DNA of 64,000 nt from Lepus europaeus. Taxonomy: Eukaryota > Chordata > Mammalia > Lagomorpha > Leporidae. Where the stretch lies: the NCBI RefSeq assembly GCF_033115175.1, contig NC_084836.1, positions 80,876,253 through 80,940,252 on the forward strand. The letters run 5' to 3'. Below the pieces are notes generated by a model. The model was not told the DNA's origin and did not search any database. It was given only the letters and a program-made list of their open reading frames with translations. Below are positions 11,981 to 23,060 of the stretch, piece by piece. The position numbers were made by a program, and so were the translations under genes. How positions within the stretch are numbered: the first letter of the stretch is position 1; every line of letters begins with the position of its first letter.

Positions 11981-12198
11981 TTCATGAACAGTCATAATAA
12001 AACTATTTTGAGAGCAATTTTCTACTTTCAGAAAAATCTAGTACATTTTTCTTACTTGAACTGATTTTAGAATGTACCTAAGTTGTGACACCTGTAAAGA
12101 TAGTGGCACTCAGTTTTGCAATTTTCAAGAATTCTGTGAAATTTCTGCCACCAAGACACAACTGAGCAGAACACAGTCTTCATAAGAACCACATTTGT

Positions 12199-12530
12199 GG
12201 GCTGTCCCTCTGGCACAGTAGGTTAAGCCTCTGCTTGCGGCGCCAGCATCCTAATATGAGCACAGGTTTGAGTCCTGGCTGCTCCCTGCTAATGTGCCTG
12301 GGAAGGCAGTAGAAGATGGCCCAAGTGCTTGGGCCCCTGCACCCATGTAGGAGACCAGGAAGAAACTCCTGGCTGCTGGCTTTGAATCGGTGCAGCTCTG
12401 CTGTTAAAGCTATTTGGGAGAGAACCAGCAGATGGAAGATGTCTGCCTGTCTGTCTGTCTATCTGTCTCTCGCTCTCCCTCTCTATAACTCTGCTTTACA
12501 AACAAATAAGTAAATCTTTAAAAAAAAATA
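12199..12530 (+). repeat. CSINE, full length
   Basis: Head GGCTGTCCCTCTGGCACAG, a (CTGT)n-flavoured pyrimidine tract at 12441-12465, and tail AAATAAGTAAATCTTTAAA. Confidence 0.9.
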
Positions 12531-12772
12531 CAAGGGGAGAAAACACATTTTTCTCTCTGGTTAATGGAGCAAAACGTTTTCTGATATAAATATGAAATAT
12601 TAATTGTATGATTATTAAAAGGTTTTAAAGCTATACATTATATTTGATGAAAACCTTCAGGAAGGTAGTAAGGATAATAATTGTGTTTCAAAGGAAGCAA
12701 TACAAATTTTCCATTCAAAGACCGGAAGGAAGAAAGAATATGTTCCTTTGTGATGCAAAAGATTTACTCTAG

Positions 12773-13067
12773 GGCTGGTGTTGTGGCACCCTTGATTAAG
12801 CCACTGCCTTTGAGACCTGCAGTTTTGAGTCCCAGCTGCTCCACTTACAATCCAGCTCCCTGCTAATGCACCTGGGAGAGCAACAGAGGATGGCCCAAGT
12901 GGGAGACCTGAATGAAGCTCCTGGCTCCTGGCTTTGGCCTGGCCCAGCCCTGGCCATTGCAGCCATCTGGGGAGTGAACCAATGAATAGAAGATCTTTCT
13001 CCCTTCCTCTTTCTCTCTGTAACTCTGCCTTTCAAATAAATAAATAAATATTAAAAAAAAAAAAAAA
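12773..13067 (+). repeat. CSINE, full length
   Basis: Head GGGCTGGTGTTGTGGCACC, tail AAATAAATAAATAAATATT plus poly(A). Flanks AAAAGATTTACT and AAAAGATTGACT look like a target duplication. Confidence 0.92.
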
Positions 13068-13069
13068 GA

Positions 13070-14480
13070 TTGACTGCGATCTGATACATGATTCTGTTCA
13101 AATCTGGGCACCTGGGACCTGCACTGTGGGTCCTCTTCCTTTGTCCCTGGGATTCTTAATTCATGTTCCTTTCAGTTTCCGCCCAGCTCCTAACAACCTC
13201 TTTGTGTCTGAGTTCTAGAAATGTGAAGGCTCATTTTACATAATCTGTAGACTGATAGTGACAGAAAAGCACTGCAATCAACTGACCTTAGAGGCTTCTC
13301 CCGTGGCGATATCGGCCACGGGCGTTACAGCCGACCTCCCCATCCCTCTGTCCTTCATGCTGGGAGGACATTTTAGCTCGATTGTCTTTCCCTCTCCTGT
13401 AGAGAAAGTTTCTCTGAGACCCACCCCTCCACACACGCACTGTTGCCTTCTCTGTATCCTATCAGATTCAGCACATAATAGCCACGGGCACCTTTGTCCA
13501 TTCCGCCACCCTCAGGTGTGACTGTCACCTGGCGGTGGCTTGGGGCAGGCATCAGGGCCCCCACTCCTGCACAACAGATGTCCGTGCACACAGGAGGGCC
13601 TTCTCTGAAGAGTGAAAGAGGAGAACAAGGAACTAGGGTTGGTGTTTCCGGCGTTATTGTTTTACCACGTGGAAGGGGCAGGGATGGACAAAGGCGCTTC
13701 CGATGGGGTGGGGGGAGCTCTGGTTATCTCCGTGTAAACCAGGTCCACAAGCTTCTTACAGATGGCGGCCAAGGTGCTGTAGGGCACGGATGGGAGAGGC
13801 CAGAAACGGTGCCTCTTGGTCACCACGCTTTGCAATGTGCTCCTGCCGACAGCAAGCATCCCGTAGGCTTCATTTCAGTTTGGTGAGTGTTCTAAGAATG
13901 GCTGGTCCCAGTTGTACGGGCGTATGTGATGAGCTAAAGAGAAAACATCAGGCCTGCTGCTTTTGTGTGGAAATGCCACCAGCAAGACCACACAGTATAG
14001 AAATCTTCAAACAAGGCCAACACAAATGCACGCAGCCCGTCGCCCATCTGCTCACCATATATTCTGCCAGGAGGAAGCTTTGCTCAGACAACGAAGCAAA
14101 CCTGCAATGAAACGATGTGGGAGACCCAAGATGACTCCCCAGGGCCTGCACGACGGAGGGGTGTGTGTTTGGATCAGCGCAAACGTTATCAGCCAATTTC
14201 AGGTCATTTGTTTCAGAATATTCTGTGATCCTGGGAGCCCCATGGGGTTTTCGTAAAATAGTTGTGGATGGTAAGTTTTAAGTCGTTTTTCTCACCCATC
14301 TATGAGAGATCAGTTTCTTTCACCCCAACCCTGGTCCCTCGCAGGTGACACCTCTCACGATCTCCCCCTGCAGAAGCTCCAGAGGAGTGCATCCAAGGGG
14401 ACGGGACTCAGCCCCGATGACACAAGACCTGTCGCCGTTTGCTTGCACAAGGTGAAGGGGTGTTGAAAATGATCGATCTA
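13070..14480. other. 1.4 kb unique intergenic sequence
   Basis: No interspersed repeat and no recognisable protein. Overlapping open frames on both strands at 13.5-14.2 kb show no family motif. Confidence 0.35.
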
Positions 14481-14744
14481 GGGGCGGCACTGTGGCACAG
14501 CGGGTTGAAGCCACCACCTGCAGTGCTGGCATCCCTTATGGACGCGGGTTCAAATCCCGGCTGCTCCACTGCCAATCCAGCTTTCTGCAATGGCCCCAAA
14601 GCAGAGTAAGATGGCCCAAGTCCTTGGGCCCCTGCACCTTCATGGGAGACCTGGAAGAAGCTCCTGGCTCCTGGCTTTGGATCAGCTCAGCTCCGGCTGC
14701 TGTGGCCAACTGGGGAGTGAACCAGCAGATGGAAGATGTCTCTA

Positions 14745-14785
<41 letters not shown>

Positions 14786-14802
14786 GCTCTACCTCTCTCC
14801 AT
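14481..14802 (+). repeat. CSINE, 3'-tail-less
   Basis: Head GGGGCGGCACTGTGGCACAG and a long (CT)n tract (about 14750-14782). The A-rich tail is missing after CTGTGGCTCTACCTC. Confidence 0.9.
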
Positions 14803-15159
14803 GGGAAAGCTTAGATAATTTTAAGTTCATGATCTGGAAGCTGTACCTCCTTCAGTCTCTGTCGCCATGTTCATCTACCCATCAATCAGGGGACCCCTCC
14901 CCAGGACGTACCTCCTCTTACCCAGGACGTGGGGGTGGTACCACGTAGACACTTCCGTTTTTCTAAGCTGATAAAAAGCTAGGACACGCAGAAGCTCCCG
15001 CTCTTCCACTTGGACTCAGGAAGAGCCGGGCGGGGTATGATAATTCCCTTTCTTTGGTCCACTCTCCCTTAATAAAGCCCTAATGGGCCCATGTATTTTT
15101 CTCATTTTGTAAAGTTTATCACACTGCATGAAGTGTTTGGGCCTTTATTTAGAAATCGC

Positions 15160-15534
15160 GGGGCCGGCGCTGTGGTGTAGTGTGTAAAACCACCGCCTTC
15201 AGTGCTGGCATCCCATATGGGTGCCAGTTCGAGTCCCGGCTGCTCCACTTTCCAATCCAGCTCTCTGCTGTGGCCTGGGAAAGCAGTAGAAGATGGCCCA
15301 AGTCCTTGGGCCCCTGCACCCACGTGGGAGACCCGGAGGAAGCTCCTGGCTCCTGGCTTCGGATCGGCACAGCTCCGGCCATTGCAGTCAATTGGCAGTG
15401 AACCAGCAGATGCAAGACCTTTCTCTCTTTCTCTCCCCCCCCCCCCCCCGTGTGTGTGTGTGTGTGTGTCTGCTTCTCCTTCTCTCTCTATAAGTCTGAC
15501 TTTCAAATAAATAAATAAATATTTTTTAAAAAAG
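15160..15534 (+). repeat. CSINE with C-run and (GT)n expansion
   Basis: Head GGGGCCGGCGCTGTGGTGTAG. The pyrimidine tract has become a run of about 15 C followed by (GT)n at 15435-15469. Tail AAATAAATAAATAAATATT. Confidence 0.95.
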
Positions 15535-15539
15535 ATATT

Positions 15540-16215
15540 TTCTCTAAGTAAAAGGCAAGAACCTGGAAAATTAATTTAAGCCCAAAGCAGCCTGTAACAC
15601 AGGAAGCAGGGCAAACCCCGGGGTGCAGGAGACCCAGAGGTTACAGGAGCCTTCACAGGCCTGCCTCCCCCGACCCCGGGTGTTAGTAAACAGTTCTTCG
15701 TCTGGGAGTGACAGGGTAGGGTGGGCAGGGGAGGAAACCTTGTGGGCCCTGAAGCTACAGAGCCAACTCCCACTTCTAACTTCTCTTCAAGTTGCCGGTT
15801 GGCACGGTACAACCACAACTAATGAGTAGACCAGACCTTCCCTTGGTGCATGTGGGTCATTTCGCGCAGCAGGTTCGTCAACCATGGCTCCTCCAACACA
15901 CCCAGCAGGGGGAACGGAACTTGACGATACATGTAGCTGCTCTCTCTCTTTCTCATCCAGATAGGATTTTCAGGCTTTTCCTTTATGGCTTTGTTACCCA
16001 AACTCCAGTCGGGTGTTTTCGTAATTTCAGGTTAGAATGCTAGGTATCTTTAGCACACCAGGCTGCGCCCCGTGCTTTGGTGCCGCCTTGGCAATCTGAT
16101 AGAGTCGGGATCCTGGCAGGTTGCTCTTGGTTGGTTCTCAGACTGGTGTCTTTTGCCGCCTTGTGTTTCTCCCTGATGCCTCAATTTCTTCCTTGTTCTT
16201 CTCTAAATTCTACAG
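15540..16215. other. Unique spacer, nothing recognised
   Basis: No repeat family or coding exon recognised. Confidence 0.3.
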
Positions 16216-16216
16216 C

Positions 16217-16547
16217 TTGGGGGCCAGCAATGGGCCATGGCAGGTTAATGCCACCTGTGATACTGGCGTCTGGTGTTAGAGCACCAGTTCGAGTCCCAGC
16301 TGCTCTGCTTCCAATCCAGCTTCCTGCTAATGTGCCTGGGAAGGCAGCAGATGATGGGCCAAGTGCTAGGGCCCTGCACCCACGTGCTGCATCTTTGTTC
16401 TCTTTGACCTGGCCCAGCTCTGGCCACTGTGGCCATTTGGGGAATGAACCAGTAGATGTAAGATATCTTTGTCTCTCTGTCTCTTTTTCTCTGTCACTCT
16501 GCCTTTCAAATACAAAATAAATATAAGTATTAAAATAAATAAATAAG
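16217..16547 (+). repeat. CSINE, diverged head
   Basis: GGGGGCCAGCAATGGGCCATG head, CGAGTCCCAGCTGCTCTGC, and a CAAATACAAAATAAATA tail. Confidence 0.88.
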
Positions 16548-16698
16548 TTCAACAGCTTGCTCCTCTAACTATGAAGTATTGCAAGTTTCTCTAGCTTGGC
16601 CAACAAAACACTAACTTACCCTGGCCCTGTAACAAGCTACAAAGGATGACTTAACTTCCTTCCTACACTAGAATCTATTCGCTAGAAAATCTCTGTGT

Positions 16699-17044
16699 CA
16701 AGGTCGGCGCTGTGGCACAGTGGGTTAACGCCCTGGCCTGAAGTGCTGGCATCCCATATGGGCTCAGGTTCTAGTCCTGGCTGCTCCACTTCTGATCCAG
16801 CTCTCTGCTGTGGCCTGGGATACCAGTGGAAGATGGCCCAAGTCCTTAGGCCCCTGCACCTGCATGGGAGACAGGGAAGAAGCTCCTGGCTCCTGGCTCC
16901 TGGCTTCGGATCGGCGCAGCTCCGGCTATTGCAGCCAACTGGGGAGTGAACCAGCAGATGGAAGACCTCTCTCTCTCTCTCTCCCTGCCTCTCCTCTCTC
17001 TGTGCAACTGACTTTTGAATAAATAAATCTAAAAAGAAAAGAAA
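16699..17044 (+). repeat. CSINE, full length, perfect 15-bp TSD
   Basis: Flanked by AGAAAATCTCTGTGT at 16684-16698 and again at 17045-17059. Head GGTCGGCGCTGTGGCACAG. This is the last clear SINE before the INSM1 repeat-poor zone. Confidence 0.95.
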
Positions 17045-17059
17045 AGAAAATCTCTGTGT

Positions 17060-19914
17060 AAGAGGTCAGTGTCTCTTCTGCAGAAAGAGGCCACCTTTTG
17101 CTCCAAGTAAGCCTGCCACAGGCTGGAGACTTAACTACTCCTAAATGTCACAGCGCGAAGACAGCCCTGCCCTGCCCTGCCCCCAACATGGGCATGTAGA
17201 ATGTCTGATCCCATTGGGGTCCTTGCCCCTTTCATGTCAGTCTCAGGAATCCTCCCCAAATGTCTCCCAACAGCTTGTAGATTCCCTTGGGCATGTTCTA
17301 GGAGCATGGGCCCTGGTTTACTGAGACCAAGGCCAACAGACTCAACCAAAGCTAAGGAGCCTGCCCAGCCCTGTTGCAAGACTTCACGGAGAATTCCTGT
17401 TATCCATTCACTAAGATTGTTGGAGTCTCTTCTGCCTTGTTTGGTTTGAAGACTCAGTTAATGTCTGTGGAGTTGAGAGCAAGATCCAGGAGGGTGCAAT
17501 GGGCCAGCAGCAGACCACAGGGAGGCAGGGGAGAAATCCTGCACCCTCACCGGCAGCCGTCACTCTCCTGGCAGCATCCACCTGTGGCTGCTGTAGCCTG
17601 GTCCCACTGCCAGCACCCCCGTGTCTGCAGGGCACCCCGAGTCCACGTGAGCCATGGCAGCCTCCCCAGAGTGATGAACCCCGGGTTATCGGAAGGGCAC
17701 CATCGCCTCCATCCGTGGTGCTGCGTGGAAGGCATGAATGCCTGCCCAGCACAGGATTCTGAATGCGTCCCGTGGGTTGCACAGTTCCCAGTACAACCTT
17801 CCTGTTCTGGAGGCTGAAGGAGCTTCAGCTTCCCCAGGCTCCCGGAGGGAAGCAAAGCCAGCAAGAGGCGGGATGCCTGCCTCAAGTGGGCGTCACTGAC
17901 AAGAATCAAAGCTTGCTTCCTTAGTTCCGTCAGCAGCTCCCTCCTTGGCCTTGGTGCCTTTCCTACCCTGCCCCCCACCATGCTCACCATCCAGCCTCTG
18001 CCAAGAGTTTGAGGATGGGCTGGGGGTCTGGGAGTGCCTTCCACGGATGGCCCCCCAAGCCTGGGGCGACCTCCGCGCAAGCACACGGGTGCCCTCGGCA
18101 GCCATTGAGTATTTATAAAGTTGCTGCATGCATTTCAACTCCGTGTTCTACTCTGAACTTGTCATCCAGGGAGGTAGAGGTGGGGGGAGAGAGAGGGAGA
18201 GAGGGAGACACCTGATTTCCTTCCTGTGGGCTATTCTGCTAACTCATATTGCATGACTGAAATCAATTGGCCAAGTTTTTCTGTTTCCTCCAAGCTGTTG
18301 AGTCCACTTCCCTATTACACATTTCATTTGCTATCTTACCCACATTAAATTTCGGCTTCTATTTTAGAACAGACAATTGAAATAAATGCCTGCAGTGGAT
18401 AAGGGAACAGGTTTGTGAACACCACCAAATTACATTTATTCTAAAGGTGGACCCTGGATACACTCACGCCTTAGGAGGATGGACTAGACACAAAGCAACA
18501 CCAGTGTAGACAGACAAGATCCTGACCCTGCAGTACAGGTCTGGGTACACTGTGTGTTGCCACTCTGGTGGCTTTTAAGGAAACTTTTGATTGCAAAACA
18601 CCTGTACATGACCCTGAGTGTAGGGGGCTCTCTTAACCCATGCTGTCACTAACAAAGCTTATTTTTCAAGCTCTTATACTGTGGTCACCAGAGGGGAGAG
18701 GGAGCATTCAAAGTTTGGAGGGTGTCACAAACGCTGCTGCTCCTTCTCCCGCTCGCCCAAGCTTTTGTCTTCCCTTATTTTCCAACCTGGTAAAAGACCG
18801 AGTTGTCAGCGATAAAAGGACCCTGGCCATTTGTCCCAGGGGGCTGCTTAACCTGCCGCCTGTTATCTTTCATTGTTATTCCGAGTCTGTTTCAGGGCCC
18901 TTACAAAGGGAGATTCCAGGCGTCCAAGGGCTCTGCCTTCGACTGGAATTGAATGCGAGCAGGAGAGCTCCACTCAAGTTTTCCTTCCAAGTTCCCCGTG
19001 GCCTGCTCCTCCCGCCCACACCCCAGCCAGCTTTGGTAATGCAGACCCTTTCCCTCTTACAGTGCAGAATTCTAACATCTCTCTGACCTGCAAATGTTAG
19101 ATTTGGTAGGAAAGAGAAAAAAAAAAAAAAAAAAGCAAAAATACACAAAAGGGAGCAAACGCACCATGGTGATACCTAGCACAGCTCTCTAATCGGATGT
19201 TTCAAAGACAGGAAAACAAGCTCAAACTGTTCGCTGGATTTGTTCTTCCAAGAGCTGAGAGCCACGTAACGGGAAACATTGTAATTACCTGCTATTAAAT
19301 TTGATGCCCCAAACAGATGGTGTTCCCTGTCCCCCAGACTTGGTTGGATTGGAAATCCTGTCTGAGCGCTCACCCCAACCCCGGTTGGTTCACTTCGGTT
19401 GCATCCCAATGTAGATTGGTTTGTTTCCCTCTCTGGGGGCTTGGAGTGGGGAATCTGACCGTAAAATCACTTCTACTTTTTTCTAGTGGATTCTGCCCCC
19501 CCCAACCCCGGGAGGGGTGGAGGTGGGAGTGGGGTGGGTCCAGACCCACTTTATTTCTTTGGGAGTCGCGGTTATACTGAAACCCGTCTTGTCGGGAAAG
19601 AAAGACTTTGCTAAAATAAAGGGGTGCTCCGGCAGCTTCCTGGTGGCCTTCGTCCAAACCCAGCTTCCAGGACCTCTGCAAGGGCCCTGGGGCTGTTTCC
19701 GTGGGGTTGCTTCTGGGGCCACAGGGACAGGGTCCAACCCTCAACAATCAGGACACAGGAAAGGGTGCCGGCGGTTTTTTTTCTCTCTCTCTCTCTCTCT
19801 AAAAATAAATAAATAAATAAAAATATAAAAACAAAGACAGCTGCAGGAAATCATCATGGGAAGCTCTCTTCCAATCTGTGTTGGACCCCAGGGAGGCAGA
19901 AATGAACACACCAC
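17060..19914. other. Repeat-poor DNA downstream of INSM1
   Basis: No SINE or gene recognised across 2.9 kb, apart from a (CT)n/(TAAA)n stretch at about 19775-19830 that could be a degraded SINE tail or a microsatellite. Some parts (18.8-18.9 and 19.25-19.4 kb) contain ATTGTT and TAAATTTG motifs and could be regulatory. Confidence 0.4.
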
Positions 19915-19933
19915 ACTTTGACTTTGAAAATAT

Positions 19934-19939
19934 TTTATT
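19934..19939 (-). terminator. INSM1: INSM1 polyadenylation signal AATAAA
   Basis: TTTATT on the + strand, i.e. AATAAA on the - strand, in CAAATAAAATATTTTC, 1.18 kb after the stop codon and followed by T-rich/GT-containing sequence. Confidence 0.7.
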
Positions 19940-20284
19940 TGAATAGTAAATAGTTATACAGTTGAAACAGTTCTATTGAAGCTTTCTATAAATAGCTAAC
20001 AATTAAGAAAATAATGTATGTAGAAAAGAGATTGCATTTAAAAGTAAGAGCTGTCGGTCGTACTAGGGCCGAGGGAGACCCTCTAAGCAGGATAAAATGG
20101 TAGGTTGTCTGTAATTCACTCCGATAGGTATAAAAGTTAAAACTTTTTTTTTTCCGCAGATCCCTTTAGCAAAAAGCTGTCTTGTAAAATGCACAGTGAA
20201 ATGTCAAGAGTGACAGGGGTCAGGGAAAGCGCACCAAAAAAAAAATTGCAATCAAATAATATCATAATCTCCATAATTAATATA

Positions 20285-20304
20285 AATAAATAAAGAATAA
20301 ATAA
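20285..20304 (-). promoter_or_regulatory. INSM1: AU-rich element cluster in INSM1 3'UTR
   Basis: On the transcribed strand this reads TTATTTATTCTTTATTTATT, i.e. two UUAUUUAUU nonamers (complement at 20296-20304 and 20285-20293). This nonamer is the core of mRNA-destabilising AREs. A role in INSM1 turnover is inferred. Confidence 0.6.
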
Positions 20305-21120
20305 CAATTCTTCGTAAATCAACATATACGTGTAGAGGGAATGCGTAGAAAGAAGTCCTACCCCCAACACAGATGATCACCCCCCCCCCAAAAAAAAGTC
20401 TCACTTGAAATACTGAGGCAGTTACTACAGCATCTTAGGAAAGTCCCTTCCCTACCCCCCACACCACCCCCCCAAAAAAAATCCCAAACAGACAACAGTT
20501 CAAGGCATTTGTGGCTATACTAAAGAAAACTCGTTTCTTTTTTTAAGCGATTTGATTGGTTCACATACAAAAAGGTAAAGCCAGACTCCAGCAGTTCACA
20601 AGCCATAATAAAGCTAAATCGTGTGGGGGAGTTCGGTTTACAGCCTGTGAAATATAAAGGCATTGATTCCTCCAGATTCACCCCAAAACAACCCGTAGGC
20701 TACACACACACACACACACACACGCAGAGCAGAGCTTGGCAGGCGAGAGCAAACCGCAAGTCTAGACCAGGGACACACAGAACACTAGCTAGAAAGAACA
20801 GCTTCTCCCCCTCGCCGGGCAGCGCGCCCCCCCCGACCCCGAGACCCCCACCCACCCACACCGCGCACGCAAACACCGCGATTCCCGCTGCGCCGCGACA
20901 GAAGCCAAGGCGGGAGGCACCACGCGAGAGGAGGGTCGGGGAGGCGTCCCAGCGAGAGGATGCGGGTTACTGTCACTCCACACCGAGAGGAGCGGAGACG
21001 GCACCTGTCCCCCCGGAGCGGCCGCGGGGCAGGAGCGCCGCTCTCTTTTGCGGGTCTCCAAGCGAAGGCACAGTTCTGGGCGCCCGGGGGGTGGGGTGGC
21101 TGTGGACCGGGGCGCGCGCT

Positions 21121-22713
21121 CTAGCAGGCCGGACGCACGGGCACCTGCAGGAGGATCACCTGTCTGTTCTCGGACGGGTGGCACTTGTTGATGTGCCGCG
21201 TGAGGCCCGGCGAGCTGTAGAAGGTGGCCGGGCAGTACTTACAGGGGAACACCTGGGCGGCGTGCAGCAGGCGCAGATGGCGCTCCTGGGCGCCCTTGCT
21301 GGGGAACGTCTCCCCGCACACCGGGCACAGGTGGCACTCGGCGGACGCACCCAGGCCCAGCACGCCGGCAGCCTCGCCATCGCCGGCTGCTTCCTGGGGC
21401 GCCTTCTCTTCGGGCCCGGGGTACAGGGCCAGTAGGTCCTCGGCCGGGGGAGCCGGCGGCGCGCCCTTGGCCTGCAGAGCCTGGTGGTGCGCCAGCAGGT
21501 GCTTGCGCAGGTAGGCCTGGCGGCGGAACTTCTTGGCGCAGTGGTGGCACTCGTAGAGACCGTCCTCCGAGCCCGATTCGGAGACGCCGCCGGGGCTCGG
21601 CGTGTCCCGGTCGCTGCCGCCGCCGCCCAGCGTCTCCCGCGCCTCGGCCCTGGCAGCAGCAGCCTCGGGCTCCGGCGCGCGGGCGGCGGCGGCGGCTGCG
21701 GGCGCGGGCCGCGGTTTGTGCCAGCGGCGGTGCGAGGCCAGGTTGGCGGGGCAGCTGAAGACCTTGGCGCACTCCGGGCAGCGGTACTCCACGCGCACGA
21801 TGCGCGAGCACTTGTGCTGCGCCAGCGCGAAAGGGTCGGCATACTCCTCCTTGCACAGTTGGCAGATGAACTCGCCCAGGGGCCGCGCAGCACCCCCGGC
21901 GCGGCCGCGCGGCGCCTCCACCGGGCCCTCCTTGATCTTGAGCCCCAGCACGGGCGACGTGGTCACCTCGTCCTCGAAGTGCAGCTTGCGGATGGCCTTG
22001 GGCTTCTTGGCGCCGGGGCCCTTGGCTGCCTTGGCTGGGGGCTCCGCGGCGGCGGCGGCGGCGGCGGAGGAAGAGGAAGGGGGCGCGGGCCGCTTGCCCG
22101 GGGGCCGCAGAGCAGCGGCGGCGGCGGCGGCGGGGGGCAGCGGAGGTCCGGGCCCCGGGCCGCGAGCCGCCTCGGCGCCGGCCGAGAACGCCGTGCCCAT
22201 CTTGAGCTCGGCGGGCGCGAACAGCAGCGCGTCGCCGCCGCAGGTGCCACCGCCGCCCGCGCCGTTCGCGCCGCCGCCGCCGCCGCCTCCTGCTCCGAGC
22301 AGCGCGGCGGGCGTGGGGAAGGACTCGGCCGACACCGGCGAGCCGAGGTTGAAGCTGCGCTCGAAGTACTTGTGCTTCTCGTGCTCGCGGCTCACGGGCC
22401 GCGTGGGGCTGTAGAGCGGTGCCGGGTGCGCGGCCTCGGGGTTGCCGAAGTGTGCGGCCCGCGGGCCCGGCGGCGGTGGCGGCGGCGGGCCCGGCGCGCA
22501 GGCGAGCGCGGCGGCGAGCGCCGCATGGGCGCGCTCGGCGGGCGGCGGCGGCGGCAGTGACCCGGGCCCGGGGCTCGGTGCTGGGGGCTCGGCGCGAGCG
22601 CCCCCGCAGCCGGACGAGAGCAGCAGCGCGTGGTCGCCGTCCTCGCCGCCGCGGACCCGGTAGGACACGGGCGTGGACTTCTTGCTGCGTTTCACCAGGA
22701 AGCCGCGGGGCAT
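21121..22713 (-). CDS. INSM1: INSM1, insulinoma-associated zinc-finger transcriptional repressor
   Basis: Complete single-exon gene, 530 residues. INSM1 is a nuclear repressor that drives neuroendocrine and neuronal progenitor differentiation. Its N-terminal SNAG motif ([12 protein letters not shown], residues 1-12) is known in the family to recruit KDM1A/CoREST-type complexes. The middle is low-complexity: Pro runs near 53-58 and 74-82, Gly 142-148, Ala 195-201 and 217-223. Five C2H2-type fingers follow at about 282-302 (atypical, HKC end), 310-332, 387-410, 460-485 and 488-512. The C-terminus is [11 protein letters not shown]. The start is secure: an in-frame TAG lies five codons upstream and the ATG has A at -3. 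Human INSM1 is about 510 residues, so this copy is slightly longer, mostly through homopolymer tracts. Intronless structure is normal for this gene, and the CpG island and promoter show it is not a retrocopy. Confidence 0.97.
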   Translation of the reverse strand: MPRGFLVKRSKKSTPVSYRVRGGEDGDHALLLSSGCGGARAEPPAPSPGPGSLPPPPPAERAHAALAAALACAPGPPPPPPPGPRAAHFGNPEAAHPAPLYSPTRPVSREHEKHKYFERSFNLGSPVSAESFPTPAALLGAGGGGGGGANGAGGGGTCGGDALLFAPAELKMGTAFSAGAEAARGPGPGPPLPPAAAAAAALRPPGKRPAPPSSSSAAAAAAAEPPAKAAKGPGAKKPKAIRKLHFEDEVTTSPVLGLKIKEGPVEAPRGRAGGAARPLGEFICQLCKEEYADPFALAQHKCSRIVRVEYRCPECAKVFSCPANLASHRRWHKPRPAPAAAAAARAPEPEAAAARAEARETLGGGGSDRDTPSPGGVSESGSEDGLYECHHCAKKFRRQAYLRKHLLAHHQALQAKGAPPAPPAEDLLALYPGPEEKAPQEAAGDGEAAGVLGLGASAECHLCPVCGETFPSKGAQERHLRLLHAAQVFPCKYCPATFYSSPGLTRHINKCHPSENRQVILLQVPVRPAC

Positions 22714-23060
22714 GTTGGCGCGGCGCTAGGGCCCGGCAGCCGGCTCGCTCTCACCTCCGCGCTCGACCCCGGCGGCCCTCAGTGCCCCCGGCCCATGGCC
22801 CGGGCGCGGCGGCTGCGGAACTCGCGTGGCGTCGGCGGCGGCCCGGCCCGGCTCTGCGGCCCGCACGCGCGTCCCTGTCCCCTGGCCCGGGAGCCGCTCC
22901 CTTTTAACGGGGGGAGGGGGCCATTGTTCTCGCCTCCCGCTTTCCCCGGAGCCAATCAGCGCGCCCGCAGCTCCTCCGCCCGGCGGGGTGGGAGGGCGCC
23001 GGAGCGGCAAAAAGGGGGCCGGGACTCGGGGGTCGCCCGCTAGGTGCGGCAGATGTACCT
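22714..23060 (-). promoter_or_regulatory. INSM1: INSM1 core promoter and 5'UTR
   Basis: On the - strand a TATA-like TTAAAAGG lies at 22900-22907, which would place transcription start near 22870 and give a 5'UTR of about 155 nt. Upstream are AACAATGG (22921-22928, SOX-type), a CCAAT box (22952-22956, reverse orientation) and an E-box CAGATG (23050-23055). NEUROG3/NEUROD1 acting through E-boxes is established for INSM1. That this particular E-box is the one used is inference. Confidence 0.6.

Larger units (their letters stand above)
19915..21120 (-). other. INSM1: INSM1 3'UTR
   Basis: About 1.2 kb between the INSM1 stop codon and the poly(A) signal at 19934-19939, close to the 3'UTR length expected for this single-exon gene. 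It is AT-rich with A/T homopolymers, a (CA)n run at 20702-20723 on the + strand, and C-runs near 20381-20390 and 20454-20473. The exact cleavage point is an estimate. Confidence 0.75.

Noticed and set aside
21484-22560. 358-residue open frame on the + strand, antisense to INSM1
   Set aside because: Arg/Gly/Ala-rich shadow frame of the very GC-rich INSM1 CDS; no domain and no independent promoter evidence.
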